A DNA stretch of 64,000 bases from Streptomyces fulvoviolaceus (GTDB taxonomy: Bacteria; Actinomycetota; Actinomycetes; Streptomycetales; Streptomycetaceae). Position 1 is the stretch's first letter. Each line of letters opens with the position of its first letter. Made by a program: the position numbers and the translations under genes. The stretch spans positions 1-64,000 of the forward strand of contig NZ_JOEY01000039.1 in assembly GCF_000718165.1 (NCBI RefSeq), written 5' to 3'. Below are positions 8,941-17,621 of the stretch, in pieces. The notes under the pieces were generated by a model, which saw only the letters and a program-made list of their open reading frames with translations, was not told the DNA's origin and did not search any database.

Positions 8941-10590
8941 ATGCCCCGCATGTCCCGACGTACCCTGCTGCGTTCCATGGCCGCAGGCGGCGCCGCAGTC
9001 TCGGTCCCAGGTCTGCTGACCGCCTGTTCCACCGGCTCGGGCGACAGCGACGTCTCCAACGCCGGCAAGAAGCTCGCCGCCTGGCCCGCGTACAAGGCCG
9101 CCGCAGGCCCCAGGCCGGACCTCGCCGCCACCGAGGCGGGAGTCCAGGCCGGGTACACCGCCTACCCCTCCGACCTGGTCAAGTCGGTCTCCCGTACCCC
9201 CGGAGACGGTACGACCGTCAAGGTCATGTCGGTGTCCTTCGGCACACCGCCCAAGCCGGCCTCCGCCAACCGGTTCTGGGCGGCGGTGGAGAAGGCCCTC
9301 GGGGTGAAGATCGAGTACACGATCATCTCCCAGGCCGACTACCAGAAGAAGATGGCGACGGTGATGGCCGGTGACGCCGACACCCTGCCGGACATCATCA
9401 ACATGTTCTCCGGCTTCGTGCTGCCCCGCGAGGCCGAGTTCGTGCAGCGGAGGGCCGAGGACCTCACGCCGTACCTCTCCGGCGAGGCGATCGCCGACTA
9501 CCCCAACCTCGCGGGCATCCCCACCCACGCCTGGCGCGACATGGGCCGCATCGGCGGCCGCATCTTCGGCATCCCGCTGGAGCGCCCGCTGCCCGGCTCC
9601 ACCCTCTGGATCAACCAGGGCATGTTCACCGACGCGGGCATGAAGGAGGGCTGGACCTCCGAGGACTTCGCCGCCGTCGCCAAGCGGGCGACCGGCGGGA
9701 AGACGTACGCGCTCGGCGCCGCAAACGGCTCCCTGTTCGGCAACGCCGTGCACTCCGCCGCCCACAACGCGCCCCAGGAATGGGCCGTCACCAAGGACGG
9801 CACCTTCCTGCCGGGCTGGGCCGACGAACGCTTCAAGGCGTCGATCGCCTTCCAGTCCGGGCTCCGCAAGGCCGGCTCCTACCACCCCGACGCCACGTCC
9901 GTCTCCCAGATCGACCTGACGACCCTCTTCTACAACGGCACCGTCGGCTCCATGCAGGACGGCTTCGGCGCCTACCTGCCCAAGTACCGTGAATCGCAAG
10001 GCAAGTTGACCCCGGCCGCCGCGCTGCCGTACAGCGTCGACGGCAAGCCCGGCGGTATCGTCGCGGCCCGTCGTTCCTTCGGCTACACCGTGCTGAAGAA
10101 GGCGAAGAAGGACCGCGTCGAGCTGCTGCTCCGGATCCTGGACTACCTCGCGGCCCCCTTCGGCAGCCGGGAGTGGGAACTCGTCCACTACGGCGTCGAG
10201 GGCACCCAGTTCACCCGCGGCAAGGACGGCTCGCCCGAGCCCACCAAGCTCGGCGAGGTCGAGAACAACACCAACCTGCCGCTGAAGTACCTCGCCGAAG
10301 GCCCTCAGGTGCTGTTCGTGCCGGGCATGCCGGATGCCGTACGGGCCCTGCACGCCTGGCAGCAGAAGGTGGTGCCGTACGCCGTCCGCAACGCCTCCTA
10401 CGGCCTTCAGTCCCGGACCAAGAACGCCCAGGGCACCACGCTCAAGGCGATGCTCGACGACACGGTCACCGGGATCGTCGCCGGACGGCTCCCGCTGTCC
10501 GGCTGGGACGGGGTGGTCAAGAAGTGGCGTGCCCAGGGCGGCGACAGAATGGCCGAGGAATTCGCGAAGGACCATGCGGCCAACACGTGA
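8941..10590 (+). CDS. Sugar ABC transporter substrate-binding lipoprotein (Tat signal)
   Basis: A 549-residue extracellular solute-binding protein. The N-terminus MSRRTLLRSMAAGG is a twin-arginine signal and LLTAC is the lipobox, so it is a Tat-exported lipoprotein. Length and pattern fit the LipO-like binding proteins that accompany LplB/LplC permeases. It follows the permeases by 61 bases and is followed by the LacI gene by 38 bases, so one operon is likely. Confidence 0.9.
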   Translation: MPRMSRRTLLRSMAAGGAAVSVPGLLTACSTGSGDSDVSNAGKKLAAWPAYKAAAGPRPDLAATEAGVQAGYTAYPSDLVKSVSRTPGDGTTVKVMSVSFGTPPKPASANRFWAAVEKALGVKIEYTIISQADYQKKMATVMAGDADTLPDIINMFSGFVLPREAEFVQRRAEDLTPYLSGEAIADYPNLAGIPTHAWRDMGRIGGRIFGIPLERPLPGSTLWINQGMFTDAGMKEGWTSEDFAAVAKRATGGKTYALGAANGSLFGNAVHSAAHNAPQEWAVTKDGTFLPGWADERFKASIAFQSGLRKAGSYHPDATSVSQIDLTTLFYNGTVGSMQDGFGAYLPKYRESQGKLTPAAALPYSVDGKPGGIVAARRSFGYTVLKKAKKDRVELLLRILDYLAAPFGSREWELVHYGVEGTQFTRGKDGSPEPTKLGEVENNTNLPLKYLAEGPQVLFVPGMPDAVRALHAWQQKVVPYAVRNASYGLQSRTKNAQGTTLKAMLDDTVTGIVAGRLPLSGWDGVVKKWRAQGGDRMAEEFAKDHAANT

Positions 10591-10628
10591 CGCGTGACGT
10601 TCCGCTGGTGCAACAGGAGACGTGGGGG

Positions 10629-11693
10629 ATGGGGAACGGTATGACAGGCAAGGGTCGGGTCACGATTCGCGAGGTCGCCGAGCGGGCGGGCGTGTCGATG
10701 GCCACGGCGTCGCGGGCGCTGAGTGGCAACCATCCGGTGCCCGCCGCTACCCGGGCCCGCGTGCTGCGTGCCGCGCGTGATCTCGACTACGTCGCCAACG
10801 CGCATGCGCGGGCGCTGGTGGGGGGTGGCCGGAAGATGGCCGCGGTCGTCGTCCGGCAGGTCACCAGTCCCTTCTACGCCCAGGTCGCCGAGGGGGTCGA
10901 GGCGGAGGCCGCCGACCGGGGGTGGCTGTGCGTGGTCGGGGCGACCGGTGGGGATCCGCAGCGCGAGATGGAGTTCGTGCAGTTGATGCGGGAGGAGGGG
11001 GCGCGGCTGGTGATCCTGGTGGGCGGGGTCGTCGAGGACGACGCGTATCGCTCGCGCGTCGCTCACTATGCGCAGGCTCTGGATTCCTCGGGGGCGCGGC
11101 TCGTGCTGTGCGGGCGGCCGGCTCCGGATCCTGAAATACCGGCGCTGGTCGTCGAGTTCGACAATGAGGCGGGGGCTCGGGCGATCACCGGTTATCTGCT
11201 GTCGGCCGGTCATCGGCGGATCGTCTTTCTCGGGGGGTTGCCCGGGAACACCGCGCTGGACGCCCGTGTCGCCGGGTATCGGGCGGCGCTCGCCGAGCAC
11301 GGGCTGCCGCCGGCGGCCGCGCACGTCGTGGACTGCGGGCTGGGGCGGGCGGCCGGCTTGCGGGCCATGGCTGAACTCCTCAAGGAGACACGAGAGTTCA
11401 CTGCAGTGTTCGCCGGGGACGACATGGTTGCCGCCGGTGTGCTGCGGGCCGTCGCCGAAGCGGGTCTGCGTGTCCCCGAGGACATCTCCGTCGTCGGCTA
11501 CAACGACATTCCGCTCGCGGAGGACTTCAACCCGCCGCTGACCACGGTCCGTACGCCGGCTGAGGAGCTTGGCCGTGCCGCCGTGCGGATCGCTCTGCGG
11601 GATCCCGAGAACGCGGCCGGGAATCACCACCTGCTGGGCACCCACATCGTCGTGCGCCGCAGCGTGGCCGCCCCACAGCGAGGGCCGTCGTGA
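10629..11693 (+). CDS. LacI-family transcriptional regulator
   Basis: About 354 residues. The N-terminal helix-turn-helix TIREVAERAGVSMATASRALSGN and hinge helix YVANAHARAL are followed by a periplasmic-binding-protein-like effector domain ending in TTVRTPAEELGRAA. ATG 10629 has AGGAG about ten bases upstream; ATG 10641 is the alternative. It probably represses the ABC genes through the AGCGTTTT sites at 6882-6985 and is released by the imported sugar. That link is inferred from position. Confidence 0.9.
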   Translation: MGNGMTGKGRVTIREVAERAGVSMATASRALSGNHPVPAATRARVLRAARDLDYVANAHARALVGGGRKMAAVVVRQVTSPFYAQVAEGVEAEAADRGWLCVVGATGGDPQREMEFVQLMREEGARLVILVGGVVEDDAYRSRVAHYAQALDSSGARLVLCGRPAPDPEIPALVVEFDNEAGARAITGYLLSAGHRRIVFLGGLPGNTALDARVAGYRAALAEHGLPPAAAHVVDCGLGRAAGLRAMAELLKETREFTAVFAGDDMVAAGVLRAVAEAGLRVPEDISVVGYNDIPLAEDFNPPLTTVRTPAEELGRAAVRIALRDPENAAGNHHLLGTHIVVRRSVAAPQRGPS

Positions 11694-11696
11694 CGC

Positions 11697-11765
11697 TGCG
11701 GGTCGTTTGTGGCTGGTCGCGCCCCGCGGCGGAGCCGCTTGTCGATACAGCCCCGCGCCCCTAGG
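11697..11765 (-). repeat. Dispersed repeat, family R2 (inverted copy)
   Basis: Reads as the reverse complement of 3884-3950, sharing GTGGCTGGTCGCGCC, GCGGCGGAGCCGC and CAGCCCCGCGCCCCT. It fills most of the gap between the LacI gene and the DUF2264 gene. Confidence 0.75.
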
Positions 11766-11803
11766 GACGTTGACCGCACCGACAGATGGAGGACCTACCC
11801 CGC

Positions 11804-13678
11804 ATGACCGCGCCGCATGTGTCGCTGCCCGGTGACCCGACGCACCTGCTTCCGCCTTCCGATCACGGTTTGTCTCCTCTGACCGGCTGGACCCGTGTCC
11901 ACTGGGAAGCGCTCGCCGACCGTCTCCTCGACGGGCTCCTGCCGTATGCCACCCCGGGCTTCGCCCAGTACCGCCTTCCCGGGCCGCCCAGCCACTCCGG
12001 CCCCTGGTCCGACGGGCTCGAAGGCTTCGCGCGCTCCTTTCTGCTCGCCGCCTTCCGGATCGCCGGCTCGGGCGGTCGAGTCGGACCCGCCCTCATCGAG
12101 CGGTACGCCACCGGGCTCGCCGCCGGTACCGATCCGCACCACACCGAGCGCTGGCCGCCCATCACCGATCGGGCCCAGCCGATGGTCGAGGCAGCGTCGA
12201 TCGCCATCGCGCTGCACGAGTCCCGGCCGTGGTTGTGGGACCAATTGGATGAGCCAGTACGTGGCCAAGTGGTCGAATGGCTAGGCCACTTCGTCGGCGC
12301 CGACGTCAACGACTCCAACTGGCGTCTGTTCCAGGTCATCACGGAGGAGTTCCTGGCCTCCGTCGGCGCCCCGCACAGCCGCGCCGAGATCGACGCCGGG
12401 CTCGCCCGTCTCGACGACTGGTACCGCGGCGGTGGCTGGTACACCGACGGCGACGGCCGTAAGTTCGACTACTACAACGCCTGGGCCCTGCACCTGTACC
12501 CGGTCCTGTGGGCGCGCATCGCGGGCCCGCGCGCGGACCCTGACACCGTCGCCCGGCACCGCACGCGACTGCGCGAATTCCTCGGCGTACACCAGCACTT
12601 CTTCGGCTCCGACGGCGCCCCGGTCCACCAGGGCCGCTCCCTCACCTACCGTTTCGCGACCGCCGCCCCTCTCTGGGCGGGCGCCCTCGCCGACGCCACC
12701 CCGCTGCCCCCCGGCCGCACCCGCCGCCTCGCCTCGGGCACCCTGAAGCACTTCGCCGAGCGGGGCGTGCCCGACGAGCGCGGGCTGCTCAGCCTCGGCT
12801 GGTACCGGCCCTTCCTCCCCGTCTCCCAGCGCTATTCGGGCCCGGCCTCCCCGTACTGGGCGAGCAAGGCCTTCCTCGGCCTGCTCCTGCCCGAGGCCCA
12901 CCCCGTCTGGACGGCCACCGAGGAGCCCGGCCCCGTCGACACGGCCGACACCACCCTTGCCCTGCCCGCACCGGGCTGGCTCCTGCACTCCACGGCGGCC
13001 GACGGGATCGTACGGCTCGTCAACCACGGCAGCAACCGGCTCCCGCCCCCGCCCGCGACGGCCGAGGACAGCCCGCACTACGCACGGTTCGCCTACTCCA
13101 GCGCCACCGCCCCGGAGACCCCGGCGGGCCCCGACAACCACCTCGCCCTGCTCGCCGCCGACGGCACGCCTTCGCCGCGCGGCCGTATCCATCCCCTCGG
13201 CGCCGACGGGCGTCGGGCCGCTTCCCGGCACGGTGGCATCGAGACGGTGAGCGTGGTGCACGGGCCGTGGGAGGTGCGGGTGCACCGGCTTGACGGGCCG
13301 CCCGACTCGCCGGTACGGGAGGGGGGTTGGGCCATCGCCGATGACAGCACTCCGGCGGAGAGTCGGACCGGTCCCGGCCGGGCGTGGGCCCGCCGTGCCG
13401 ACGGACTGACCAGCGCGCTCGTCGGCCTGTACGGCTGGGGTGGCGCCGAGGGCACGGTGGTGCACGTCGTCGGCGCCAACGCCGTAGGAGAGCACTCGGC
13501 GACGCCCTGCCTCGAACTGGCCGCCGCGGTACCTGTGTTGGTCACGCTGGTGGTGCTCAGCGCCGACCCCCAGGTGTCGATCACGGGGGCCGGCGCCACG
13601 GTCGCCGGCGACGGCACGGTCGAGATCCGCTTCCCGGACGGGACCAGGGAGCGGGTGTCTCCCCCTGAGAGCCTGTGA
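11804..13678 (+). CDS. DUF2264 domain protein
   Basis: A 624-residue protein. The N-terminal half is helical with tryptophan-rich motifs (GPWSDGLEGFARSFLLAAFR, DGDGRKFDYYNAWALHLYP) of the DUF2264 alpha/alpha-toroid type, resembling polysaccharide lyase or glycosidase folds. The C-terminal half is beta-rich. ATG 11804 follows GGAGGA by ten bases. Sitting after a sugar importer and its regulator, it probably degrades the imported oligosaccharide. There is no signal peptide, so it would act in the cytosol. The last codons (ESL) lie inside the inverted-repeat element. Confidence 0.8.
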   Translation: MTAPHVSLPGDPTHLLPPSDHGLSPLTGWTRVHWEALADRLLDGLLPYATPGFAQYRLPGPPSHSGPWSDGLEGFARSFLLAAFRIAGSGGRVGPALIERYATGLAAGTDPHHTERWPPITDRAQPMVEAASIAIALHESRPWLWDQLDEPVRGQVVEWLGHFVGADVNDSNWRLFQVITEEFLASVGAPHSRAEIDAGLARLDDWYRGGGWYTDGDGRKFDYYNAWALHLYPVLWARIAGPRADPDTVARHRTRLREFLGVHQHFFGSDGAPVHQGRSLTYRFATAAPLWAGALADATPLPPGRTRRLASGTLKHFAERGVPDERGLLSLGWYRPFLPVSQRYSGPASPYWASKAFLGLLLPEAHPVWTATEEPGPVDTADTTLALPAPGWLLHSTAADGIVRLVNHGSNRLPPPPATAEDSPHYARFAYSSATAPETPAGPDNHLALLAADGTPSPRGRIHPLGADGRRAASRHGGIETVSVVHGPWEVRVHRLDGPPDSPVREGGWAIADDSTPAESRTGPGRAWARRADGLTSALVGLYGWGGAEGTVVHVVGANAVGEHSATPCLELAAAVPVLVTLVVLSADPQVSITGAGATVAGDGTVEIRFPDGTRERVSPPESL

Positions 13679-13899
13679 ACAAACCCCCGCCTGCGCTGCG
13701 GCGTCTGGCACGCACTCCCCCAGAGGGTGGACCCCCAGCGGCGTTGCCGAAACGCCCACGTGGCTCCTCCCCCACGCTCGAACAACCTCGCGCGGGTGGA
13801 CCCCCATCGAGGACGCTCCGGCGCCTTGCGATCGCACGCACCAGACGCCGCAGCGCCCGCCCTTCGGGCGGACGACGGGGGTTTGTTCACAGGCTCTCA
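13666..13899. repeat. 234-bp MITE-like inverted-repeat element between convergent genes
   Basis: A perfect 24-bp terminal inverted repeat begins TGAGAGCCTGTG at 13666 and is mirrored at 13876-13899. A second nested arm GCGCTGCGGCGTCTGG (13693-13708) is mirrored at 13841-13856. Between them are two R3-family hairpins (13715-13740 and 13767-13809; CTCCCCCA ... GGTGGACCCCCA). The element contains the stop codons of both convergent genes (13676-13678 and 13897-13899). There is no ORF or clear target duplication. It can act as a bidirectional terminator. Confidence 0.8.
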
Positions 13900-14973
13900 C
13901 CGGTCCGCCAGCGTCACCGCCTGGTCCAGCGCCTGGAGGAACGAGTTGACCGTGGCCCGGTCCCGTACCGCGAGCCGCAGCCACTCCTCGCCGAGTCCCG
14001 GGAACGTGTCCCCGCGCCGCACCGCGAAACCGAGGTTGCGCAGGTGCCGTCGTACGGCGGCGGCCCGCGGCAGGCCGATGAGGACGAAGGGACCCTCGGC
14101 GGGCTCGACGACCCTCAGGCCGTCCGGGCCGAACTCCCGTAGCCCGGCGACGAGATGGGCCCGGTCGGCGGCGATGCGGTGGGCCGCGTGGGCGGCCTCC
14201 GCCAGGGCCTGCGAGGAGACACACACCTCCGCCGCCGTGAGGGCCGGCGTGGACACCGGCCACAGTGGCTGGGCCCGCTCCAGTTCCGCGATCGTCTCCG
14301 GGGCGGCCAGGACATAGCCGATGCGCAGTCCGGCCAGCCCCCACGTCTTGGTGAGGCTGCGCAGCACCACGAGCCCGGGCACGTCCGTCCGCCCGGCCAG
14401 CGCCTCCCGCTCGCCCGGTACCGCGTCCATGAACGCCTCGTCCACCACCAACGTCCGCCCAGGACGGGCCAGTCGGGCGATGACGGCGGCCGGATGCAGG
14501 ACCGACGTGGGGTTGGTCGGATTGCCGATCACCACCAGGTCCGCGTCCTCGGGGACGGCCGCCGGGTCCAGCCGGAAGCCGTCCTCCTCGCGCAGCAGGA
14601 CCCGGTCGACCGTGTGGCCGGCGTCCCACAGTGCGGCCTCCGGCTCCGTGAACTGCGGGTGCACGACAGCCGGTTGACGGACCTTCAGGGCACGGGCGAG
14701 CAGCACGAAGGCCTCGGCCGCGCCCGCCGTCAGCAGCACACGCTCCACCGGGAGCCCGTGCCGCGCCGCCACGGCCGCCCGTGCGGTCCGCCCGTCCGGA
14801 TACGCGGCCAGTTCGCCGAGAGAGCCCGCGATCCGCTCCCGCAGCCAGGCCGGAGGCGTGTCCGCCCGGACGTTCACGGCGAGGTCCGTGAGCTGAGCTC
14901 CGTCGTCGCGGACCTCGGCGTCCCCGTGGTGCCGCAGGTCGTGTCTCTCAGTGGGCATGGGAGGGCGCGCCAT
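13897..14973 (-). CDS. CobC-like threonine-phosphate decarboxylase/aminotransferase
   Basis: A 358-residue fold type I PLP enzyme of the actinobacterial Rv2231c CobC group. Motifs are AYPDGRTARAAVAARHGL, IGNPTNPTSVLHP, LVVDEAFMDAVPGE and the lysine-bearing LRSLTKTWGLAGLRIGY. It would make (R)-1-amino-2-propanol phosphate for the nucleotide loop of cobalamin. It overlaps cbiX by 26 bases and is the last gene of the leftward block. Its stop codon is part of the inverted-repeat element. A histidinol-phosphate-type transaminase is the main alternative. Confidence 0.85.
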   Translation of the reverse strand: MARPPMPTERHDLRHHGDAEVRDDGAQLTDLAVNVRADTPPAWLRERIAGSLGELAAYPDGRTARAAVAARHGLPVERVLLTAGAAEAFVLLARALKVRQPAVVHPQFTEPEAALWDAGHTVDRVLLREEDGFRLDPAAVPEDADLVVIGNPTNPTSVLHPAAVIARLARPGRTLVVDEAFMDAVPGEREALAGRTDVPGLVVLRSLTKTWGLAGLRIGYVLAAPETIAELERAQPLWPVSTPALTAAEVCVSSQALAEAAHAAHRIAADRAHLVAGLREFGPDGLRVVEPAEGPFVLIGLPRAAAVRRHLRNLGFAVRRGDTFPGLGEEWLRLAVRDRATVNSFLQALDQAVTLADR

Positions 14974-15874
14974 GGTGGTGTCCGTGGTGGTGATGGTGGC
15001 CGTCGTCGTCGGGGTGGAAGTGCGGCTGCTGCGGCAGTCCCACCTTGTCCTCGAACCCGGGCAGCGCGATGCGGTACACGCACGAGTCGCAGTTCATCCG
15101 CAGGTCGCCCTTGAGGGCCTCCCGGTACCGCTCCATCACCAGGTCGAGCAGCTCCGGCTCCGGACCGATGACCTCCGCGGACCGCACCTCGATCTCCGGG
15201 TGCGCGGCCGCCCAGCCCTCCGTCTGCTGCGTCACCCGCTCCGGCAGGATCCCGGTGAACAGGAAGTACGGCAGCACGACGATCCGCCTGGCGCCCAGTT
15301 TGACGCACCGGTCCAGCCCGCTCGGCACGTCCGGCGCCGCCAGCGACACGAACGCCGTCTCCACGCCCGCGTACCCGCGCCCCTCCCACAGCAGCCGGGC
15401 CGCCTTGTGCACCTCGGCGTTGGCGTCCGGGTCCGTCGAGCCGCGGCCGACCAGCAGCACGGTCACGTCCTCCCGGTCCGCGGGCGTCCGCACGGCGGAG
15501 CCCAGCGCCTCGTCCAGCCGCCGCTCCAGCACGTTCAGCAGCGACGGGTGCGGGCCCAGCGGACGCCCGTAGGTGTAGGAGATCCCCGGGTGCCGCTCCT
15601 TCTCGCGGGCCAGCGCGGCCGGGATGTCACCCTTGGCGTGCCCGGCGGACACCAGCATCAGCGGCACGGCGGCGAAACGCCGTACGCCCTGCTCCACCAG
15701 CTCGGTGACGGCGTCGCCCAGCGGTGGCGGGGACAGCTCGATGAAGCCGCCCGCGACGGTCAGTTCGGGGTGACGGCGCCCCAGCTCCCGGACGAAGTCG
15801 CGGAAGGCCTCGGCTCCGCCCTCGTCCCGGGTGCCGTGGCCGGCGATGAGCAGGGCGGGCTGGGGGGTGGTCAC
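14948..15874 (-). CDS. Sirohydrochlorin cobaltochelatase family protein CbiX
   Basis: A 308-residue two-lobed CbiX. Metal-site histidines are His13 (AGHGTRD) and His79 (SAGHAKGD). A C-terminal tail has a CDSC pair (NCDSCVYR) and a histidine-rich end with about a dozen His among the last 25 residues, likely a metal store or sensor. It may insert cobalt or iron into sirohydrochlorin. Since CobN is also present, a siroheme or late cobalt-delivery role is possible. Confidence 0.85.
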   Translation of the reverse strand: MTTPQPALLIAGHGTRDEGGAEAFRDFVRELGRRHPELTVAGGFIELSPPPLGDAVTELVEQGVRRFAAVPLMLVSAGHAKGDIPAALAREKERHPGISYTYGRPLGPHPSLLNVLERRLDEALGSAVRTPADREDVTVLLVGRGSTDPDANAEVHKAARLLWEGRGYAGVETAFVSLAAPDVPSGLDRCVKLGARRIVVLPYFLFTGILPERVTQQTEGWAAAHPEIEVRSAEVIGPEPELLDLVMERYREALKGDLRMNCDSCVYRIALPGFEDKVGLPQQPHFHPDDDGHHHHHGHHHGAPSHAH

Positions 15875-15882
15875 TGTTTCTC

Positions 15883-15909
15883 CTCGGAGAGCTCGGAAAG
15901 TTCGGAAAG
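15883..15909. repeat. Three 9-bp tandem repeats between cbiG/cobJ and cbiX
   Basis: CTCGGAGAG, CTCGGAAAG and TTCGGAAAG follow one another in the 46-base gap between the two genes. They sit where the cbiX ribosome-binding site lies on the minus strand, so copy number could alter translation. Confidence 0.7.
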
Positions 15910-15920
15910 CGAAGTGGGGT

Positions 15921-17621
15921 TCACTTGGTGTCCTCCTGCGATGCCTGCCAGCGGTAGCCGCGCGGCGTCACCATGCGCCCCGCGATGTCCCGGGTCGCCG
16001 TGTTGCCCACGGTCACGACCGTCATCATGTCGACCGTCGCCGGGTCGAGGGCGGCCAGTGTCGTCAGCCGGCTGGACTCGTCCGGGCGCGACGCGTTCCG
16101 TACGACACCGACCGGCGTCGTCGGCTCCCGATGCTCCGCGAGGATCGCCAGCGCCTTGGGCAGCTGCCAGTCCCGGCCGCGCGAGCGGGGATTGTAGAAG
16201 GTGACCACGATGTCCGCCTCGGCCGCCGCCCGCACCCGCCGCTCGATGACCTCCCACGGCGTGTGCAGGTCGGACAGGCTGATCGACACGTGGTCGTGCC
16301 CGAGCGGCGCACCGAGGATCGCGGCGGCCGCGAGCGCGGCGGTCACGCCCGGCACACCGATCACGTCGATGTCGTCGGACGCCTCGGCGAGTGCGGGGGA
16401 GGCCATGGCGTACACGCCCGCGTCCCCGCTGCCGATCAGCGCGACGGCCTGCCCCTTCCGGGCCTCTTCCACGGCCGTCCGCGCCCGCTCCTCCTCCGCG
16501 CCGAGCCCCGACTCCAGGATCCGGGTGCCGGGGCGCAGCAGATCGCGGATCTGGTCGACGTACTGGTCGAGCCCGACGAGCACGGAGGCGCGCCGCAGCT
16601 CCGCCTTCGCGCGGGGCGTCACCAGGTCCCGGGCGCCGGGTCCGAGCCCGACGACCGCGAGCCGGCCGCGCGCGGAACGCCGTACGACGGCACAGGTCGC
16701 CATCGCGGGCTGCCCGTCCGCGCGCTCCGACTTCCGCTTGGGGACGAGGAGTTCACCCCCGCGGGCGAGCGCGGCGGCCTCCGCGACGGAAGGGGTGCCG
16801 ACGGCGGCGAGCGGCGCGTCGGAGGGGTTGGGCACCTCGACCTGCGCCAACTCCTCTGCGGAGTGGGTGACCAGGGGCACGCCCAGGCGCTGGGCGGCCG
16901 CCACGATGCCGGGCTCCTCGGCCTTGGCGTCGACGGTGGCGAGTTCGGCGATGCTACGGCGGGACAGTCCCGCATCCCCCAACGCGCTCTCGATCAGCCC
17001 GAGCACCTCGTCGACCGGCGCCCCCTTCGAGGCGCCGACGCCCACGACGAGGGACGGCGGCCGCAGGACGACCTCGCGCTCGGCGGCCTCGACGAGACGG
17101 TCCGTGAGGCGGATCGCGTACGCGCCTTCCTCGCCGACCCGGAGCGGAGGCAGCGGCCAGGCCAACTCGGCCTTCAACGCCACCGGTTCACCGTCGAGCA
17201 TGGCCCGGGAGACCCCGGCCACATCGCCCTCCACGGGGAACCCGAGCGTGTCCAGACCGGGCACCCCCACCGCATCCGTCGCCGTGGTCACGACGGGCTC
17301 GGCGCCCAGCAACTCCCCGACCTCGCGGGCGAGTTCATTGGCCCCGCCGCCATGTCCGCCCACCAGCGACACGGCGAACCGCCCGCTCTCGTCGACGCAC
17401 ACGACACCCGGGTCGGACGCCTTGTCGCCGAGCAGCGGCGCGATCAGCCGTACGACTGCTCCCGTAGCCAGGAAACACACGAGCTGCTCGCACTCCGCGA
17501 ACGCGGTCCGTACGGCGTCCCCGACGGGACCGTCGTACACGCGCGTGCGGTCCGGCCACGCCGCGGCCAGCCGGTCGCGCGCCGCCGCCCCCGCCGAGGT
17601 GGCGGAAATGAGGCCGATCAC
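15921..17621 (-). CDS. CbiG-CobJ fusion: cobalt-precorrin-5A hydrolase / precorrin-3B C17-methyltransferase
   Basis: 566 residues. The first half is CbiG: LISATSAGAAARDRL, FLATGAVVRLIAPLLGDKASDPGVV, VSLVGGHGGGANELAREV. The second, from about residue 318 (RLAVVGLGPGARDLVTPRAKAEL), is a class III SAM-dependent methyltransferase with IGSGDAGVYAM, as in CobJ/CbiH. The fusion handles C17 methylation/ring contraction and delactonisation steps in corrin synthesis. GTG start overlaps cobL by four bases. Confidence 0.9.
   Translation of the reverse strand: MIGLISATSAGAAARDRLAAAWPDRTRVYDGPVGDAVRTAFAECEQLVCFLATGAVVRLIAPLLGDKASDPGVVCVDESGRFAVSLVGGHGGGANELAREVGELLGAEPVVTTATDAVGVPGLDTLGFPVEGDVAGVSRAMLDGEPVALKAELAWPLPPLRVGEEGAYAIRLTDRLVEAAEREVVLRPPSLVVGVGASKGAPVDEVLGLIESALGDAGLSRRSIAELATVDAKAEEPGIVAAAQRLGVPLVTHSAEELAQVEVPNPSDAPLAAVGTPSVAEAAALARGGELLVPKRKSERADGQPAMATCAVVRRSARGRLAVVGLGPGARDLVTPRAKAELRRASVLVGLDQYVDQIRDLLRPGTRILESGLGAEEERARTAVEEARKGQAVALIGSGDAGVYAMASPALAEASDDIDVIGVPGVTAALAAAAILGAPLGHDHVSISLSDLHTPWEVIERRVRAAAEADIVVTFYNPRSRGRDWQLPKALAILAEHREPTTPVGVVRNASRPDESSRLTTLAALDPATVDMMTVVTVGNTATRDIAGRMVTPRGYRWQASQEDTK

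Noticed and set aside
13666..13899. Insertion sequence
   Set aside because: There is no transposase frame and no clear target-site duplication. A small non-autonomous repeat fits better.
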